DNA from: Haemophilus sputorum CCUG 13788
GTDB lineage: Bacteria; Pseudomonadota; Gammaproteobacteria; Enterobacterales; Pasteurellaceae
Direction: 5' to 3'
Length of the DNA: 64,000 bases
NCBI RefSeq assembly: GCF_000238795.1
Contig: NZ_AFNK01000035.1
Coordinates: forward strand, 126,001 to 190,000
Below, in pieces: positions 29,322-38,762 of this stretch. The notes beneath the pieces are model-generated. The model saw only the letters and a list, made by a program, of their open reading frames with translations. It searched no databases and had not been told where the DNA came from. Each line of letters starts with the position of its first letter. Position 1 is the first letter of the stretch. A program made the position numbers and the translations under genes.

Positions 29322-30272
29322 ATGACACAACGTATTGCAACCGTAACGCTAAACCCTGCTTTTGACTTGGTTGGTCGACTAACACGTATTGAAATTGGCG
29401 AAGTAAACACTGTGGAAACCCTTGGGCTTTATCCTGCTGGAAAAGGGATTAACGTAGCAAAAGTATTAGCTGATTTAGGCACACCACCTACTGTTGCGGG
29501 TTTTTTAGGGGAAGAGAATCAAGGCGATTTCGTGCAAAATTTTGCACAAAATGGATTAACGGATCACTTCTATCGCATTGGCGGGAAAACCCGTATTAAC
29601 GTCAAAATTACCGAAACTGAAGCTGATGTGACTGATTTAAACTTCCTCGGTTTTGAAGTAAGCGCCCAAGATTGGCAGAAATTCATCGAACAATCTGCTA
29701 CATGGAAAGATCAATTTGATTTAGTTGCGGTGTGTGGCTCTCTACCGCGTGGAATTAGCCCACAACAATTTGCCCAATGGTTAGAATCTTTACATCAGCA
29801 AGGTTTAAAAGTAGTGCTAGATAGCTCTAATGCTGCATTAACTGAAGGCTTAAAAGCGCATCCGTGGTTAGTGAAACCCAATCGTCGTGAATTAGAAGTT
29901 TGGGCTGACCGTCCACTCAATAGCCGTGAAGAAATTATTGAAGCCGCCGAACAACTGCGCCAGCATGGCATTGAAAATGTGATTATCTCCATGGGCGAAC
30001 AAGGCTCACTTTGGTTAAATCACGAAGGGGTACTGCAAGCTAAACCGCCACGCTGTGAAAATGTTGTCAGCACAGTAGGCGCGGGAGATTCAATGGTTGC
30101 AGGGCTTATTTATGGTTTAGCCCAAGGTTGGGATAAAGAGAAAACCTTACGCTTTGCCAGCGCAACCTCGGCGCTTGCCGTTTCACAAAGTAATGTGGGC
30201 ATTTCAGATCGTAAAGCGCTTGATACTATTTTTGCGCAAACTGAAATCACCGTTATTTCAAAAAATATTTAA
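29322..30272 (+). CDS. fruK: 1-phosphofructokinase
   Basis: Phosphorylates the fructose 1-phosphate delivered by FruA to fructose 1,6-bisphosphate. It has 316 residues of the PfkB/ribokinase family: N-terminal TLNPAFDLVG, GKGINVAKVLADLG, and the C-terminal signature VVSTVGAGDSMVAGL with the catalytic aspartate. The start at 29322 (MTQRIATVTLNPA) follows AAGGAGTCGTGT; a further upstream in-frame ATG would overlap fruB. It lies 10 bases after fruB. Confidence 0.96.
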   Translation: MTQRIATVTLNPAFDLVGRLTRIEIGEVNTVETLGLYPAGKGINVAKVLADLGTPPTVAGFLGEENQGDFVQNFAQNGLTDHFYRIGGKTRINVKITETEADVTDLNFLGFEVSAQDWQKFIEQSATWKDQFDLVAVCGSLPRGISPQQFAQWLESLHQQGLKVVLDSSNAALTEGLKAHPWLVKPNRRELEVWADRPLNSREEIIEAAEQLRQHGIENVIISMGEQGSLWLNHEGVLQAKPPRCENVVSTVGAGDSMVAGLIYGLAQGWDKEKTLRFASATSALAVSQSNVGISDRKALDTIFAQTEITVISKNI

Positions 30273-30294
30273 ATTTTAAAGCAAGGAACACAGA

Positions 30295-31947
30295 ATGAAT
30301 CTTTCATTTATTTTCCCTCAATCATTAGGACAAGCTCGCCGCTTCTTAGCAACTGAAGTCTTATCAGCGGCAGCGAAGCAACAAGGTCATCAGGTTGTTG
30401 AAAACCAACAAGCTGATTTCGTGGTGCTATTTGATGAACATATTCCAGCCCAAGCTGCAGGCAAACAAGGCGCGGTGTTAGATCTCAATACGGCTTTTGC
30501 AAATCCTGAACAAGCCTTAAAACAAGCGGTCGAAAATCCGCAAACTTTTGCTAATGCGACAAACAACAATACGCTTTCTGCAAGTGGCACAAAAAATATT
30601 GTAGCCGTGACAGCTTGCCCAACAGGTGTGGCTCATACGTTTATGTCTGCAGAAGCGATTGAACACTATGCGAAAGCGCAAGGTTGGACGGTAAAAGTGG
30701 AAACCCGCGGACAAGTGGGGGCTGGTAACCCAATCAGCCCAGAAGAAGTTGCAGCAGCAGATTTAGTTTTTGTTGCAGCAGATATTGATGTGCCATTAGA
30801 TAAATTTAAAGGCAAATTGATGTATCGCACTTCAACCGGTTTAGCGTTGAAAAAAACCGCACAAGAGTTTGATAAAGCCTTTAAAGAAGCCAAAATCTAC
30901 GAAGGTGAAAGCCAACAAGCGGCAGCCGAAAGTAAAACCGAAGAGAAAAAAGGCGTGTATAAACACTTAATGACGGGTGTATCGCATATGTTGCCATTAG
31001 TCGTGGCAGGTGGTTTGTTAATTGCTATCTCATTTATGTTTGGTATTGAAGCCTTCAAAACTGACGACTTTGCTGGTTTACCAAAAGCCTTAATGGATAT
31101 TGGCGGCGGCGCTGCTTTCCACTTAATGATTGCGGTTTTTGCTGGCTATGTTGCGTTCTCCATTGCAGACCGTCCAGGTTTAGCGGTTGGTTTAATTGGC
31201 GGTATGCTGGCAACAACTGCAGGCGCAGGGATTTTAGGCGGCATTGTAGCGGGCTTCCTTGCGGGTTACACAGTGAAATTCCTTAACCAAATTATCCAAC
31301 TTCCGCCGAGCTTAACTTCGCTTAAACCGATTTTAATTCTGCCATTATTAGGCTCTGCAATTGTCGGTTTAGCTATGATTTACCTCATCAACCCGCCAGT
31401 TAAATCGTTAATGGATGCGTTAGTACACTGGTTAAATACCATGGGACAAACTAACGCTATCATTCTCGGTATCATTTTAGGGACGATGATGTGTGCTGAT
31501 ATGGGTGGCCCAGTTAATAAAGCCGCTTATACTTTCGGTGTGGGGTTAATTGCTTCTCAACAATATATGCCAATGGCAGCCGTGATGGCCGCAGGTATGG
31601 TGCCACCAATCGGAATGGCGATTGCCACTTTACTTGCACGCAAAAAATTCAATACGAACCAACAAGATGCGGGTAAAGCTTCATTCGTGTTAGGGTTATG
31701 CTTTATCTCAGAAGGTGCGTTACCGTTTGTAGCAGCAGATCCAGTACGCGTCATTATCTCTTCTATTTTAGGGGGCGCAACCGCAGGTGCACTTTCGATG
31801 AGTTTAGGGATTACACTACAAGCACCACACGGTGGTTTATTTGTGATTCCATTTGTTTCGCAACCACTGATGTATTTAGCAGCCATTGCAATTGGCTCTT
31901 TAATAACTGGCGTAGTGTATGCCACTATCAAACAAAAAGCCGAATAA
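30295..31947 (+). CDS. fruA: PTS fructose transporter subunit IIBC
   Basis: Inner-membrane permease that imports and phosphorylates fructose at C1. Residues ~1-90 are a degenerate IIB' domain. Residues ~100-200 are the active IIB domain with phosphocysteine 108 (VAVTACPTGVAHTF). From ~residue 225 there is the IIC domain with about ten membrane helices (HLMTGVSHMLPLVVAGGLLIA, CADMGGPVNKAAYTFG). It is 550 residues against 563 in E. coli. Last gene of the operon. Confidence 0.96.
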   Translation: MNLSFIFPQSLGQARRFLATEVLSAAAKQQGHQVVENQQADFVVLFDEHIPAQAAGKQGAVLDLNTAFANPEQALKQAVENPQTFANATNNNTLSASGTKNIVAVTACPTGVAHTFMSAEAIEHYAKAQGWTVKVETRGQVGAGNPISPEEVAAADLVFVAADIDVPLDKFKGKLMYRTSTGLALKKTAQEFDKAFKEAKIYEGESQQAAAESKTEEKKGVYKHLMTGVSHMLPLVVAGGLLIAISFMFGIEAFKTDDFAGLPKALMDIGGGAAFHLMIAVFAGYVAFSIADRPGLAVGLIGGMLATTAGAGILGGIVAGFLAGYTVKFLNQIIQLPPSLTSLKPILILPLLGSAIVGLAMIYLINPPVKSLMDALVHWLNTMGQTNAIILGIILGTMMCADMGGPVNKAAYTFGVGLIASQQYMPMAAVMAAGMVPPIGMAIATLLARKKFNTNQQDAGKASFVLGLCFISEGALPFVAADPVRVIISSILGGATAGALSMSLGITLQAPHGGLFVIPFVSQPLMYLAAIAIGSLITGVVYATIKQKAE

Positions 31948-31958
31948 TCTCTCTATCG

Positions 31959-31976
31959 CAGCGCCTTCTGGCGCTG
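31959..31976 (+). terminator. Terminator of fruBKA
   Basis: CAGCGCC, TTCT, GGCGCTG followed by nine T; 12 bases after the fruA stop. Confidence 0.95.
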
Positions 31977-32064
31977 TTTTTTTTTGCAAAATGTTCTTAA
32001 AATCTAACCGCTTGTTGAAAACGCTCTGTTATAATGATGTTCCCTTTTTACCTTGCTAAACGTT

Positions 32065-33120
32065 ATGGAACAGCAAACTTCTTTCACAAACATTTTAGTG
32101 GCGATTGCCGCTATTATTATCATTCTTGCGGGGATTAAACTCTCAGGAGAAATTATCATCCCGTTTTTATTATCACTTTTTATTGCGATCATCTGCTCGC
32201 CAATTATCAAGCAAATGACCAAACGTGGTATTCCGCTTGGCATGGCAATTAGTTTACTTTTAGGCTTAATTATTCTGATTTTCTTTTTCTTAGCTGGCAT
32301 GATTAACGCAGCTATTACAGAATTTACCGCCTCTATTCCGCAATATAAAACGTTATTACTTACCCGCTTACAAAGCATAGCAGAACTGGCACAACGCTTT
32401 AACATTCCGTTAGATATTCATCCTAACGACATTGCCCAACATTTCGATCCAAGCAATGTCATGAACTGGGTTAGCCGCTTATTACTCGGTTTTTCTAGCG
32501 CACTTTCCAACATTTTTATTATTTTGTTGGTAGTGATTTTTATGCTGATTGACTCACCTAATTCAAAATATAAAATTGCCGTGGCAATGAGTCCGGATGA
32601 TGATCTTTCAAATGAAAAATTTTATATCGATCAGGTACTTAACGGCGTGATAGGTTATTTAGGCGTAAAAACTACCATGAGTTTACTCACCGCTATTTGT
32701 ATTTGGTTGTTGCTCACTATTGTCGGCGTGCAATATGCAGTCTTGTGGGCGGTGCTGGGCTTCTTATTAAATTATATTCCAAGTATTGGTTCTATTTTGG
32801 CTGCCATTCCTATTATTCTTCAAGCCTTACTACTTAATGGCTTTACTGAAGGAATTATTGTGCTAGTTGGTCTTGTAGTTATTAACGTGCTCATCGGGAA
32901 TATCATTGAGCCTAAAATCATGGGTAAACGACTTGGGCTTTCAATTTTAGTGGTCTTCCTCTCTTTACTCTTCTGGGGCTGGCTACTAGGTACGGTGGGC
33001 ATGCTGCTTTCCGTTCCACTAACCATGGCGCTAAAAATGGGGCTGGAATCTAACCCAACTACTCGCCGTTATGCCATTTTGTTAAGTGATACCGAAGAGA
33101 TACAAAACAAAATGCATTAA
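32065..33120 (+). CDS. tqsA: AI-2E / PerM-family transporter, TqsA-like
   Basis: Polytopic inner-membrane protein of the AI-2 exporter / PerM family, with eight predicted membrane helices in 351 residues. The end (RLGLSILVVFLSLLFWGWLLGTVGMLLSVPLT in two overlapping blocks) and NYIPSIGSILAAIP match E. coli TqsA, which exports or limits autoinducer-2, more closely than YdiK or PerM. Function is inferred from family. The ATG at 32065 is preferred to a TTG four codons upstream; neither has a good ribosome-binding site. Confidence 0.8.
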   Translation: MEQQTSFTNILVAIAAIIIILAGIKLSGEIIIPFLLSLFIAIICSPIIKQMTKRGIPLGMAISLLLGLIILIFFFLAGMINAAITEFTASIPQYKTLLLTRLQSIAELAQRFNIPLDIHPNDIAQHFDPSNVMNWVSRLLLGFSSALSNIFIILLVVIFMLIDSPNSKYKIAVAMSPDDDLSNEKFYIDQVLNGVIGYLGVKTTMSLLTAICIWLLLTIVGVQYAVLWAVLGFLLNYIPSIGSILAAIPIILQALLLNGFTEGIIVLVGLVVINVLIGNIIEPKIMGKRLGLSILVVFLSLLFWGWLLGTVGMLLSVPLTMALKMGLESNPTTRRYAILLSDTEEIQNKMH

Positions 33121-33137
33121 CCGCTTGACGATTAACA

Positions 33138-33163
33138 AAGCGTTGCTAAAATAAGCAACGCTT
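33138..33163 (+). terminator. Terminator after the TqsA-like gene
   Basis: AAGCGTTGCT, 6-base loop, AGCAACGCTT, then TTTTATT. Confidence 0.9.
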
Positions 33164-33182
33164 TTTTATTGAAAAAGCACGT

Positions 33183-33393
33183 TCGGATGAAGGTAGCTGG
33201 AGATAAGCGAATCAACGCTTAACCGACGAGGTAAAATCTTTCAGGTGCATAGCAATATGTAAGGACAGTTACTGGACGAACCCTTGGAGAGATCCAATCG
33301 CTCATTTTAATCAGAATATAGAGCGAAAATGGACGCCGAAGGCGCAAATTCATAGCTTTGAATGAAACGCTCAGGCAAAAGGACAGGGGAGAA
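33183..33393 (+). promoter_or_regulatory. Tandem glycine riboswitch (two aptamers)
   Basis: Aptamer 1 (~33183-33269) has GGTAGCTGGAGATAAGCG, the core CCGACGAGGTAAAATC and TCAGGTGCATAGCAATATG followed by TAAGGACAG. Aptamer 2 (~33270-33393) has CCCTTGGAGAGATCC, GACGCCGAAGGCGCAAATTC and CGCTCAGGCAAAAGGACAGG. These are the conserved glycine-binding cores of the cooperative tandem class. It lies in the leader of an AGCS amino-acid symporter gene, a typical target. Confidence 0.95.
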
Positions 33394-33408
33394 AAGTACC
33401 ATTCACTT

Positions 33409-33455
33409 GCAAGCGGTAAGATTTTGCAAATTTTTTGCAAAAATCGCCCGCTTTG
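33409..33455 (+). terminator. USS-built hairpin in the glycine riboswitch expression platform
   Basis: GCAAGCGG at 33409 pairs with CCGCTTTGC ending at 33455 (with one bulge), and GATTTTGCAAA with TTTGCAAAAATC inside. It is followed by GTCGCTTTTCTTTCC, a broken T-run. It lies 16 bases after aptamer 2 and is the obvious candidate switching hairpin, made from uptake-signal sequence. Confidence 0.6.
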
Positions 33456-33513
33456 CGTCGCTTTTCTTTCCTTGTATAAAAGGGATTACCCATCATTACG
33501 AGGAACTTACTAC

Positions 33514-34881
33514 ATGTCATTGCATGATACGCTTAGCGCCATCAGCAGTTTTATTTGGGGCGCACCATTACTCATTTTAATTTCCTGTGTTGGAATTTAT
33601 TTGACTTTCGCGCTTCGCGGCATTCAAATCACTCAGCTTGTTAGAGCTTTCATTTATATGTTTAAGCCGGAAAAAGGCGAAGGACAAAGTGGCGATATTT
33701 CCGCTTTTGCTGCCCTTTCTACCGCGCTTGCAGCCACTATTGGCACAGGTAACATCGTTGGGGTGGCGACAGCCATTTATCAAGGTGGCCCGGGTGCGCT
33801 TTTTTGGATGTGGCTGATTGCCGTATTTGGCATGGCAACTAAATATGCTGAAGGTGTACTCGCCATTAAATACCGTGGCAAAGATCGCGCTGGTTATATT
33901 GCGGGTGGCCCAATGTATTACATTGAAATGGGCATGGGTAAAAAATGGCGTTGGCTTGCAAAAATGTTTGCCTTTTTTGGTGTGATGGTGGCATTAGTCG
34001 GTATCGGTACTTTTCCACAGGTCAACGGGATTACCGAATCTATCTCAATGACCTTTCATTTACCTATTCCACTAATTTCTATCGTCCTAACGCTAGTTGT
34101 CGCAGCCATTATTCTAGGTGGGGTAAAACGGATTTCTAAAATTGCGATGGTTGTGGTGCCATTTATGGCGGTTGCTTATGTGGTAATTGGTATTACTATT
34201 CTTGCGCTCAATGCAGAAAAAATCCCAAGTGCGATTTCGCTTATCGTACAAGCTGCATTTGATCCACAAGCCGCATTAGGTGGTGCCTTTGGTTTTACCA
34301 TGATGAAAGCGATTCAACTTGGGGTCGCGCGTGGTATCTTTTCTAATGAAGCTGGTTTAGGTTCTGCCCCGATTGCAGCAGCCGCAGCACAAACGAAAGA
34401 ACCAGTACGCCAAGGCTTAATCTCGATGACTGGCACATTCTTAGACACCATTATTGTATGTAGCGTAACCGGTTTAGTGATTGTCATTACTGGTGCATGG
34501 CAAGGTACTGCAAAAGGTGTCGAACTCACGAATATTGCCTTTAATCAAGGGCTTGGCAGCCAATTAGGCGGCTCAATTGTTAGTATTGGTTTAGTCTTTT
34601 TCGCGTTTACTACCATTTTAGGTTGGTGTTATTACGGCGAACGTTGCTTAGTTTACCTCACAGGCGGTCGCACTAAAGGGATTAAATTCTACCGTATGCT
34701 CTTTATTTTACTGATTGCCTTTGCACCATTTTTACAACTTGAAACCATTTGGGCGATTGCTGACATTGTTAATGGCTTGATGGCATTCCCGAACCTCATT
34801 GCTTTAGTGGCATTACGTAAAGTGATTATTGGTGAAACCCGCGATTATTTCCAACGCTTGAAAAAAGGAGAAATCGCCTAA
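33514..34881 (+). CDS. Alanine/glycine:cation symporter (AGCS family)
   Basis: Sodium- or proton-coupled uptake of glycine or alanine across the inner membrane. It has 455 residues with about 10-11 membrane helices. AGCS hallmarks: ALSTALAATIGTGNIVGVATAI near residue 75, GGPGALFWMW, and FSNEAGLGSAPIAAAAAQT. The start at 33514 (MSLHDTLSAIS) has ACGAGGAAC ahead and leaves the whole riboswitch in the leader; an in-frame ATG at 33358 would fall inside aptamer 2. The glycine riboswitch makes glycine the likely main substrate or signal. Confidence 0.93.
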   Translation: MSLHDTLSAISSFIWGAPLLILISCVGIYLTFALRGIQITQLVRAFIYMFKPEKGEGQSGDISAFAALSTALAATIGTGNIVGVATAIYQGGPGALFWMWLIAVFGMATKYAEGVLAIKYRGKDRAGYIAGGPMYYIEMGMGKKWRWLAKMFAFFGVMVALVGIGTFPQVNGITESISMTFHLPIPLISIVLTLVVAAIILGGVKRISKIAMVVVPFMAVAYVVIGITILALNAEKIPSAISLIVQAAFDPQAALGGAFGFTMMKAIQLGVARGIFSNEAGLGSAPIAAAAAQTKEPVRQGLISMTGTFLDTIIVCSVTGLVIVITGAWQGTAKGVELTNIAFNQGLGSQLGGSIVSIGLVFFAFTTILGWCYYGERCLVYLTGGRTKGIKFYRMLFILLIAFAPFLQLETIWAIADIVNGLMAFPNLIALVALRKVIIGETRDYFQRLKKGEIA

Positions 34882-34897
34882 TTTGGCAATATCCATT

Positions 34898-34925
34898 AAA
34901 ATGTGGGCGCGCTTGCCCACATTTT
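34898..34925 (+). terminator. Terminator after the AGCS symporter gene
   Basis: AAAATGTGGGC, GCGCTT loop, GCCCACATTTT, then TT; a strong hairpin 17 bases after the stop and 15 bases before the nuclease start. Confidence 0.9.
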
Positions 34926-34939
34926 TTCTGCATACCATT

Positions 34940-35617
34940 ATGAGAAAATTACACACGTTTATTCTATTATTCAGTTTATTTTTTTCCGCATTTTGTGTCG
35001 CACAATCACCTAGTCGAAGTTTTGAATGTAAAGTCGTCGGCATTAGTGATGGCGATACCCTCACTTGCCTTTTTGAACGGAAACCTATTAAGGTTCGACT
35101 TCTACATATTGATGCTCCTGAATCTCGTCAAGCTTTCGGAAATCGAGCAAAACAAACGCTCGCAGAACTTGTCTTTAAAAAGCATGTAAAAGTCATTAGC
35201 AAAGGTTACGATAAATATGACCGCTTGTTAGCGGAAGTTTACGAGAGTAACCAAAATATCAACCTCATTTTAGTTGAAAAAGGAATGGCTTGGGCTTATT
35301 CAAAAAGCCTACCCATTTATGAACAAGCAGAAGCCAATGCTCGGCAAAATCGAATCGGCTTATGGCAAGATGCAAATCCCATTTCACCTAGCGATTGGCG
35401 TAAACAACAAAGAGCTCAACCTACTTTAGAAAATGGCTTTTCAACAATCAATACGCGTCCACAAGCCATCAACTGCCAAGCTAAATTAAGTTGTAATGAT
35501 TTTCGTGATTTTGACAGCGCGAATCGGTATTTCCAAGCTTGTCATGCAAAAGATATGGATGGCAATCGCGATGGTATTCCTTGCAATCGACTTTATCGCA
35601 AACAGCAACGCCCATAG
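34940..35617 (+). CDS. Secreted thermonuclease-like protein with Excalibur domain
   Basis: 225 residues. Signal peptide MRKLHTFILLFSLFFSAFCV, cut near AQS. The staphylococcal-nuclease (SNc) domain covers ~residues 28-155: the calcium-site GISDGDTLTC, the arginine/glutamate catalytic block VRLLHIDAPESRQ and the second arginine in YDKYDRLLAEVY. The C-terminal ~45 residues are an Excalibur-type calcium-binding motif (CNDFRDFDSANRYFQAC...DMDGNRDGIPCNRLY), which resembles one EF-hand loop. Likely an exported DNase/RNase that may trim extracellular DNA; role inferred. It follows a terminator directly and lies 9 bases before the desulfurase gene. Confidence 0.88.
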   Translation: MRKLHTFILLFSLFFSAFCVAQSPSRSFECKVVGISDGDTLTCLFERKPIKVRLLHIDAPESRQAFGNRAKQTLAELVFKKHVKVISKGYDKYDRLLAEVYESNQNINLILVEKGMAWAYSKSLPIYEQAEANARQNRIGLWQDANPISPSDWRKQQRAQPTLENGFSTINTRPQAINCQAKLSCNDFRDFDSANRYFQACHAKDMDGNRDGIPCNRLYRKQQRP

Positions 35618-35626
35618 AGAGGCATT

Positions 35627-36817
35627 ATGAACACAACATTTCGCCAACATTTTCCTTTTTTTAGTCAATCAGCTCATTGGACTTATTTAGACTCAGCCGC
35701 GACAACCTTAAAACCACAAGTGTTAATTGATAGCACCGCTGCGTTTTATGCATCTGCTGGTTCGGTACATCGCAGCCAATACGACTATACTCAAACCCAA
35801 CAATATGAACGCGCGCGCGACTTAGTCGCACAACGTTTTAACGTAGAAAAACGTGAGGCAGTGGTTTGGACAAGTGGCACCACGCATGCAATTAACCTCG
35901 TCGCCCAAGGCTTAGAAGAGGATATTCACGCCGGCGATGAAATTATTATTTCTGTTGCCGAACACCATGCTAACTTCATTCCTTGGCAGCAACTTTGTTT
36001 ACGCAAACAAGCAAAATTGATTGTGTTACCACTTAATGCCGCCTATCAAATTGATGAAAGCACACTGCAAGCAGCCCTTTCTGAGAAAACCAAATTGGTT
36101 GCCTTTAATTTAGTGTCGAACATTACTGGTGTGCGCCAACCTGTTGAACAGCTTATTCCGATTATTCGCGCTAATTCAAAAGCAAAAATTTTACTTGATA
36201 TTGCTCAAGCCGTCTGTTCGGAAAAAGTCGATGCACAGCGATTAGATGCCGACTTTTATGCGTTCTCGGCACATAAAATGTATGGCCCAAACGGAGTAGG
36301 CGTGCTTACAGGCAAATGGCAAAGTTTAAATCAATTACGACCGCTTTTTTATGGCGGAAAAATGCTGACCTCTGTTTCAACTGAACAGCTCACCTTAGCA
36401 GAATTACCTTATCGATTAGAAGCTGGCACGCCGAATATTGCTGGAATCATTGGCTTTGGCGCCGTACTTGCTTGGCTCAATGAGTGGGATTTTGAAATGC
36501 TCAATCAATCGCTTTATATGCTAGTTGAGCAAGCTTACAAGCGGTTAAAAAATTATGCTGATTTGCAAATCATTGGCTCACAACATAGCCCGACTATCAG
36601 CTTTATTTTTAAACATCAGCATCATGCAGATATTGCTGCCATTCTCGCTGAACAGCAGATTGCGATTCGTGTAGGAGAACATTGCGCCAAACCGTATCTA
36701 CATTACTTAAAACAAAGTGGCACGCTACGACTTTCTTTGGCACATTACAATAATGAAGCTGATCTCAATGCCTTTTTTAATGCCTTAGATCAGGCCTTGG
36801 ATATTTTAGCGTCTTAA
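35627..36817 (+). CDS. csdA: Group II cysteine desulfurase (CsdA/SufS-like)
   Basis: PLP enzyme that removes sulfur from cysteine as a persulfide for Fe-S cluster or sulfur trafficking. It has 396 residues. DSAATTLKP near the N-terminus, WTSGTTHAIN, the PLP lysine at 217 in FSAHKMYGPNG, and the active-site cysteine at 353 in RVGEHCAKPYLHYL, in the short-loop context typical of group II. No csdE or suf genes lie beside it, so whether it is CsdA or SufS by function is not settled; the length matches CsdA. Confidence 0.85.
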   Translation: MNTTFRQHFPFFSQSAHWTYLDSAATTLKPQVLIDSTAAFYASAGSVHRSQYDYTQTQQYERARDLVAQRFNVEKREAVVWTSGTTHAINLVAQGLEEDIHAGDEIIISVAEHHANFIPWQQLCLRKQAKLIVLPLNAAYQIDESTLQAALSEKTKLVAFNLVSNITGVRQPVEQLIPIIRANSKAKILLDIAQAVCSEKVDAQRLDADFYAFSAHKMYGPNGVGVLTGKWQSLNQLRPLFYGGKMLTSVSTEQLTLAELPYRLEAGTPNIAGIIGFGAVLAWLNEWDFEMLNQSLYMLVEQAYKRLKNYADLQIIGSQHSPTISFIFKHQHHADIAAILAEQQIAIRVGEHCAKPYLHYLKQSGTLRLSLAHYNNEADLNAFFNALDQALDILAS

Positions 36818-36918
36818 GTTAAAAAAAGCCGAAAATATGCTAAAATGCCTAATACGAACAAGGTATTGATTGCACCAATTTACTAATATTTTGAAAATTA
36901 AATTTTGAGGATATTCCC

Positions 36919-37893
36919 ATGGCTAAAGAAATTAAAAAGATTGCCGTACTTACTAGCGGCGGTGATGCACCTGGCATGAACGCTGCTATTCGCGGTGTTG
37001 TTCGTGCTGCTCTAAACGAAGGTTTAGAAGTTTGTGGCATACAAGACGGCTATTATGGTTTATGTGAAGGGCATGTTATTCCACTTGACCGTCGCTCAGT
37101 ATCAGAAACCATCAACCGCGGCGGTACGTTCTTAGGTTCAGCACGTTTTCCACAATTTAGAGAATACGAAGTTCGTAAACAAGCGGTAGAAACACTAAAA
37201 AAACATAATATTGATGCATTAGTAGTTATCGGCGGCGATGGTTCTTACATGGGCGCAAAATTATTAACTGAAGAATTTGGTTATCCTTGCATTGGATTAC
37301 CAGGCACGATTGATAACGACATTGTGGGAACTGATTACACTATCGGTTACCAAACCGCATTAGAAACCGCGCTTGAAGCAATCGACCGTTTACGTGATAC
37401 ATCAAGCTCGCACCAACGTATTTCTATTGTTGAAATCATGGGTCGTCATTGTGGCGATTTAACTATTAGTGCAGCGCTTGCCGGCGGTTGTGAATACATT
37501 GTCGTACCAGAGAAAGGGTTAGATAAAGAATCGCTCATGCGTAACATTGATAATGGCTTTAAAAAAGGTAAACGCCACTCTATCATTGCAATTACTGAGT
37601 TGATGACTGATGTGCACCAATTAGCACGCGAAATCGAAGAACGCTTTGGACACGAGACTCGTGCAACCGTATTAGGTCACACCCAACGTGGTGGTTCACC
37701 TTGTGCTTTCGACCGTATTTTAGCTTCTCGCATGGGCGTTTATGCGGTGGAATTATTACTACAAGGTTACGGCGGTCGTTGTGTGGGCATCCAAAATGAG
37801 AAATTGGTTCACCATGATATCGTTGACGCTATCAAAAATATGCGTCGTCCATTTAAAGAAGAGCTATTTGAAGCATCTCGCAAATTATTCTAA
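36919..37893 (+). CDS. pfkA: ATP-dependent 6-phosphofructokinase
   Basis: Commits fructose 6-phosphate to glycolysis. It has 324 residues. ATP site [16 protein letters not shown] and GGDGSYMGA; substrate site [22 protein letters not shown] with the catalytic aspartate; [24 protein letters not shown]. An extended -10 (TGCTAAAAT at 36838-36846) lies about 70 bases upstream. It is followed by a USS terminator. Confidence 0.98.
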   Translation: MAKEIKKIAVLTSGGDAPGMNAAIRGVVRAALNEGLEVCGIQDGYYGLCEGHVIPLDRRSVSETINRGGTFLGSARFPQFREYEVRKQAVETLKKHNIDALVVIGGDGSYMGAKLLTEEFGYPCIGLPGTIDNDIVGTDYTIGYQTALETALEAIDRLRDTSSSHQRISIVEIMGRHCGDLTISAALAGGCEYIVVPEKGLDKESLMRNIDNGFKKGKRHSIIAITELMTDVHQLAREIEERFGHETRATVLGHTQRGGSPCAFDRILASRMGVYAVELLLQGYGGRCVGIQNEKLVHHDIVDAIKNMRRPFKEELFEASRKLF

Positions 37894-37910
37894 TCTTAAA
37901 AACTTATCAC

Positions 37911-37930
37911 AAGCGGTTGAAAAACCGCTT
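37911..37930 (+). terminator. USS terminator after pfkA
   Basis: AAGCGGTT, GAAA loop, AACCGCTT, then TTTTTT. One arm is an uptake-signal core. Confidence 0.92.
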
Positions 37931-37977
37931 TTTTTTACGCATAATTCCGACTAATATTATCAATCATCATTCTCATT

Positions 37978-38697
37978 ATGCAGTATTCTAAACCGGTTAT
38001 TTCCAACCAACACGGTGCGTTGGTCATGGCTCTCTTACCATTTTTATACGCACAATTTGCTGAACATCACCAGGCTGGTTTTTACCATCTTTCCTTCGGT
38101 CTTTCTTGGTTTTTACTTTATTTATTCTCTTATCCTTTTTTTGCAAATATTAGTAAAAAACCGACCGCTAGAAACCGTCAATGGACAATTATTTATTTTG
38201 CGTTAAGCCTAATAAGTGCATTACCTGCCCTTTTCTATCAACCTCGACTCCTCTATTTTATTCTGCCAATGCTGCCACTAGGACTCATTCAATTTTATTT
38301 TGCGAAAAAGCGAGATGAACGAAATTTACTCAATGATATTGCCGGCATCCTGACTTTTGGCATTATTGGTATTGCAAATGGCTTTTTAGCTAGCGATACG
38401 CTGAATTTTCACTATCTACTCCATCCTAGCCTATTTTTTATTGCCACAACTTTTTATATTAAAAGTATGGTAAGAGAACGGAAAAATCCGCTATATATGG
38501 AGCTTAGCATTGCACTACATTTAGTATTCGCATACCTTTATTGGGAAATCGGCTTTATCGCACTTTTTGCGGTTTACTTATTTGCGCTCGGGCGCAGTAT
38601 TATCGTGCCAAGCCTAAGTTGGAATGTAAAACAAATCGGTATGTTTGAATTTTTAACTTATCTACTTTTACTCATTGCACTGATAATCAGCGGTTAA
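37978..38697 (+). CDS. YwiC-like membrane protein
   Basis: 239 residues with eight predicted membrane helices. The N-terminal SNQHGALVMALLPFLYA matches the QHGAW.M motif of the YwiC-like family (PF14256), whose function is not known. In B. subtilis ywiC lies with respiratory nitrate genes, but nothing here links it to nitrate. No clear ribosome-binding site precedes the ATG at 37978. Confidence 0.75.
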   Translation: MQYSKPVISNQHGALVMALLPFLYAQFAEHHQAGFYHLSFGLSWFLLYLFSYPFFANISKKPTARNRQWTIIYFALSLISALPALFYQPRLLYFILPMLPLGLIQFYFAKKRDERNLLNDIAGILTFGIIGIANGFLASDTLNFHYLLHPSLFFIATTFYIKSMVRERKNPLYMELSIALHLVFAYLYWEIGFIALFAVYLFALGRSIIVPSLSWNVKQIGMFEFLTYLLLLIALIISG

Positions 38698-38700
38698 ACG

Positions 38701-38732
38701 AAAGAGGGAAATGTTTGCGCATTTCCCTCTTT
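38701..38732. terminator. Hairpin between convergent genes
   Basis: AAAGAGGGAAATG and CATTTCCCTCTTT form a perfect 13-bp stem with a 6-base loop between the stops of the YwiC-like gene and the CdsA-like gene. T-runs outside the stem are weak on both strands, but the A/T ends of the stem give U-rich arms. Confidence 0.65.
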
Positions 38733-38762
38733 GCCTGATTAAAAAAATGATTTGAACCACAT

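Noticed and set aside
33358-33513. Longer start for the AGCS symporter
   Set aside because: Lies within glycine aptamer 2 and adds 52 residues unlike the family.
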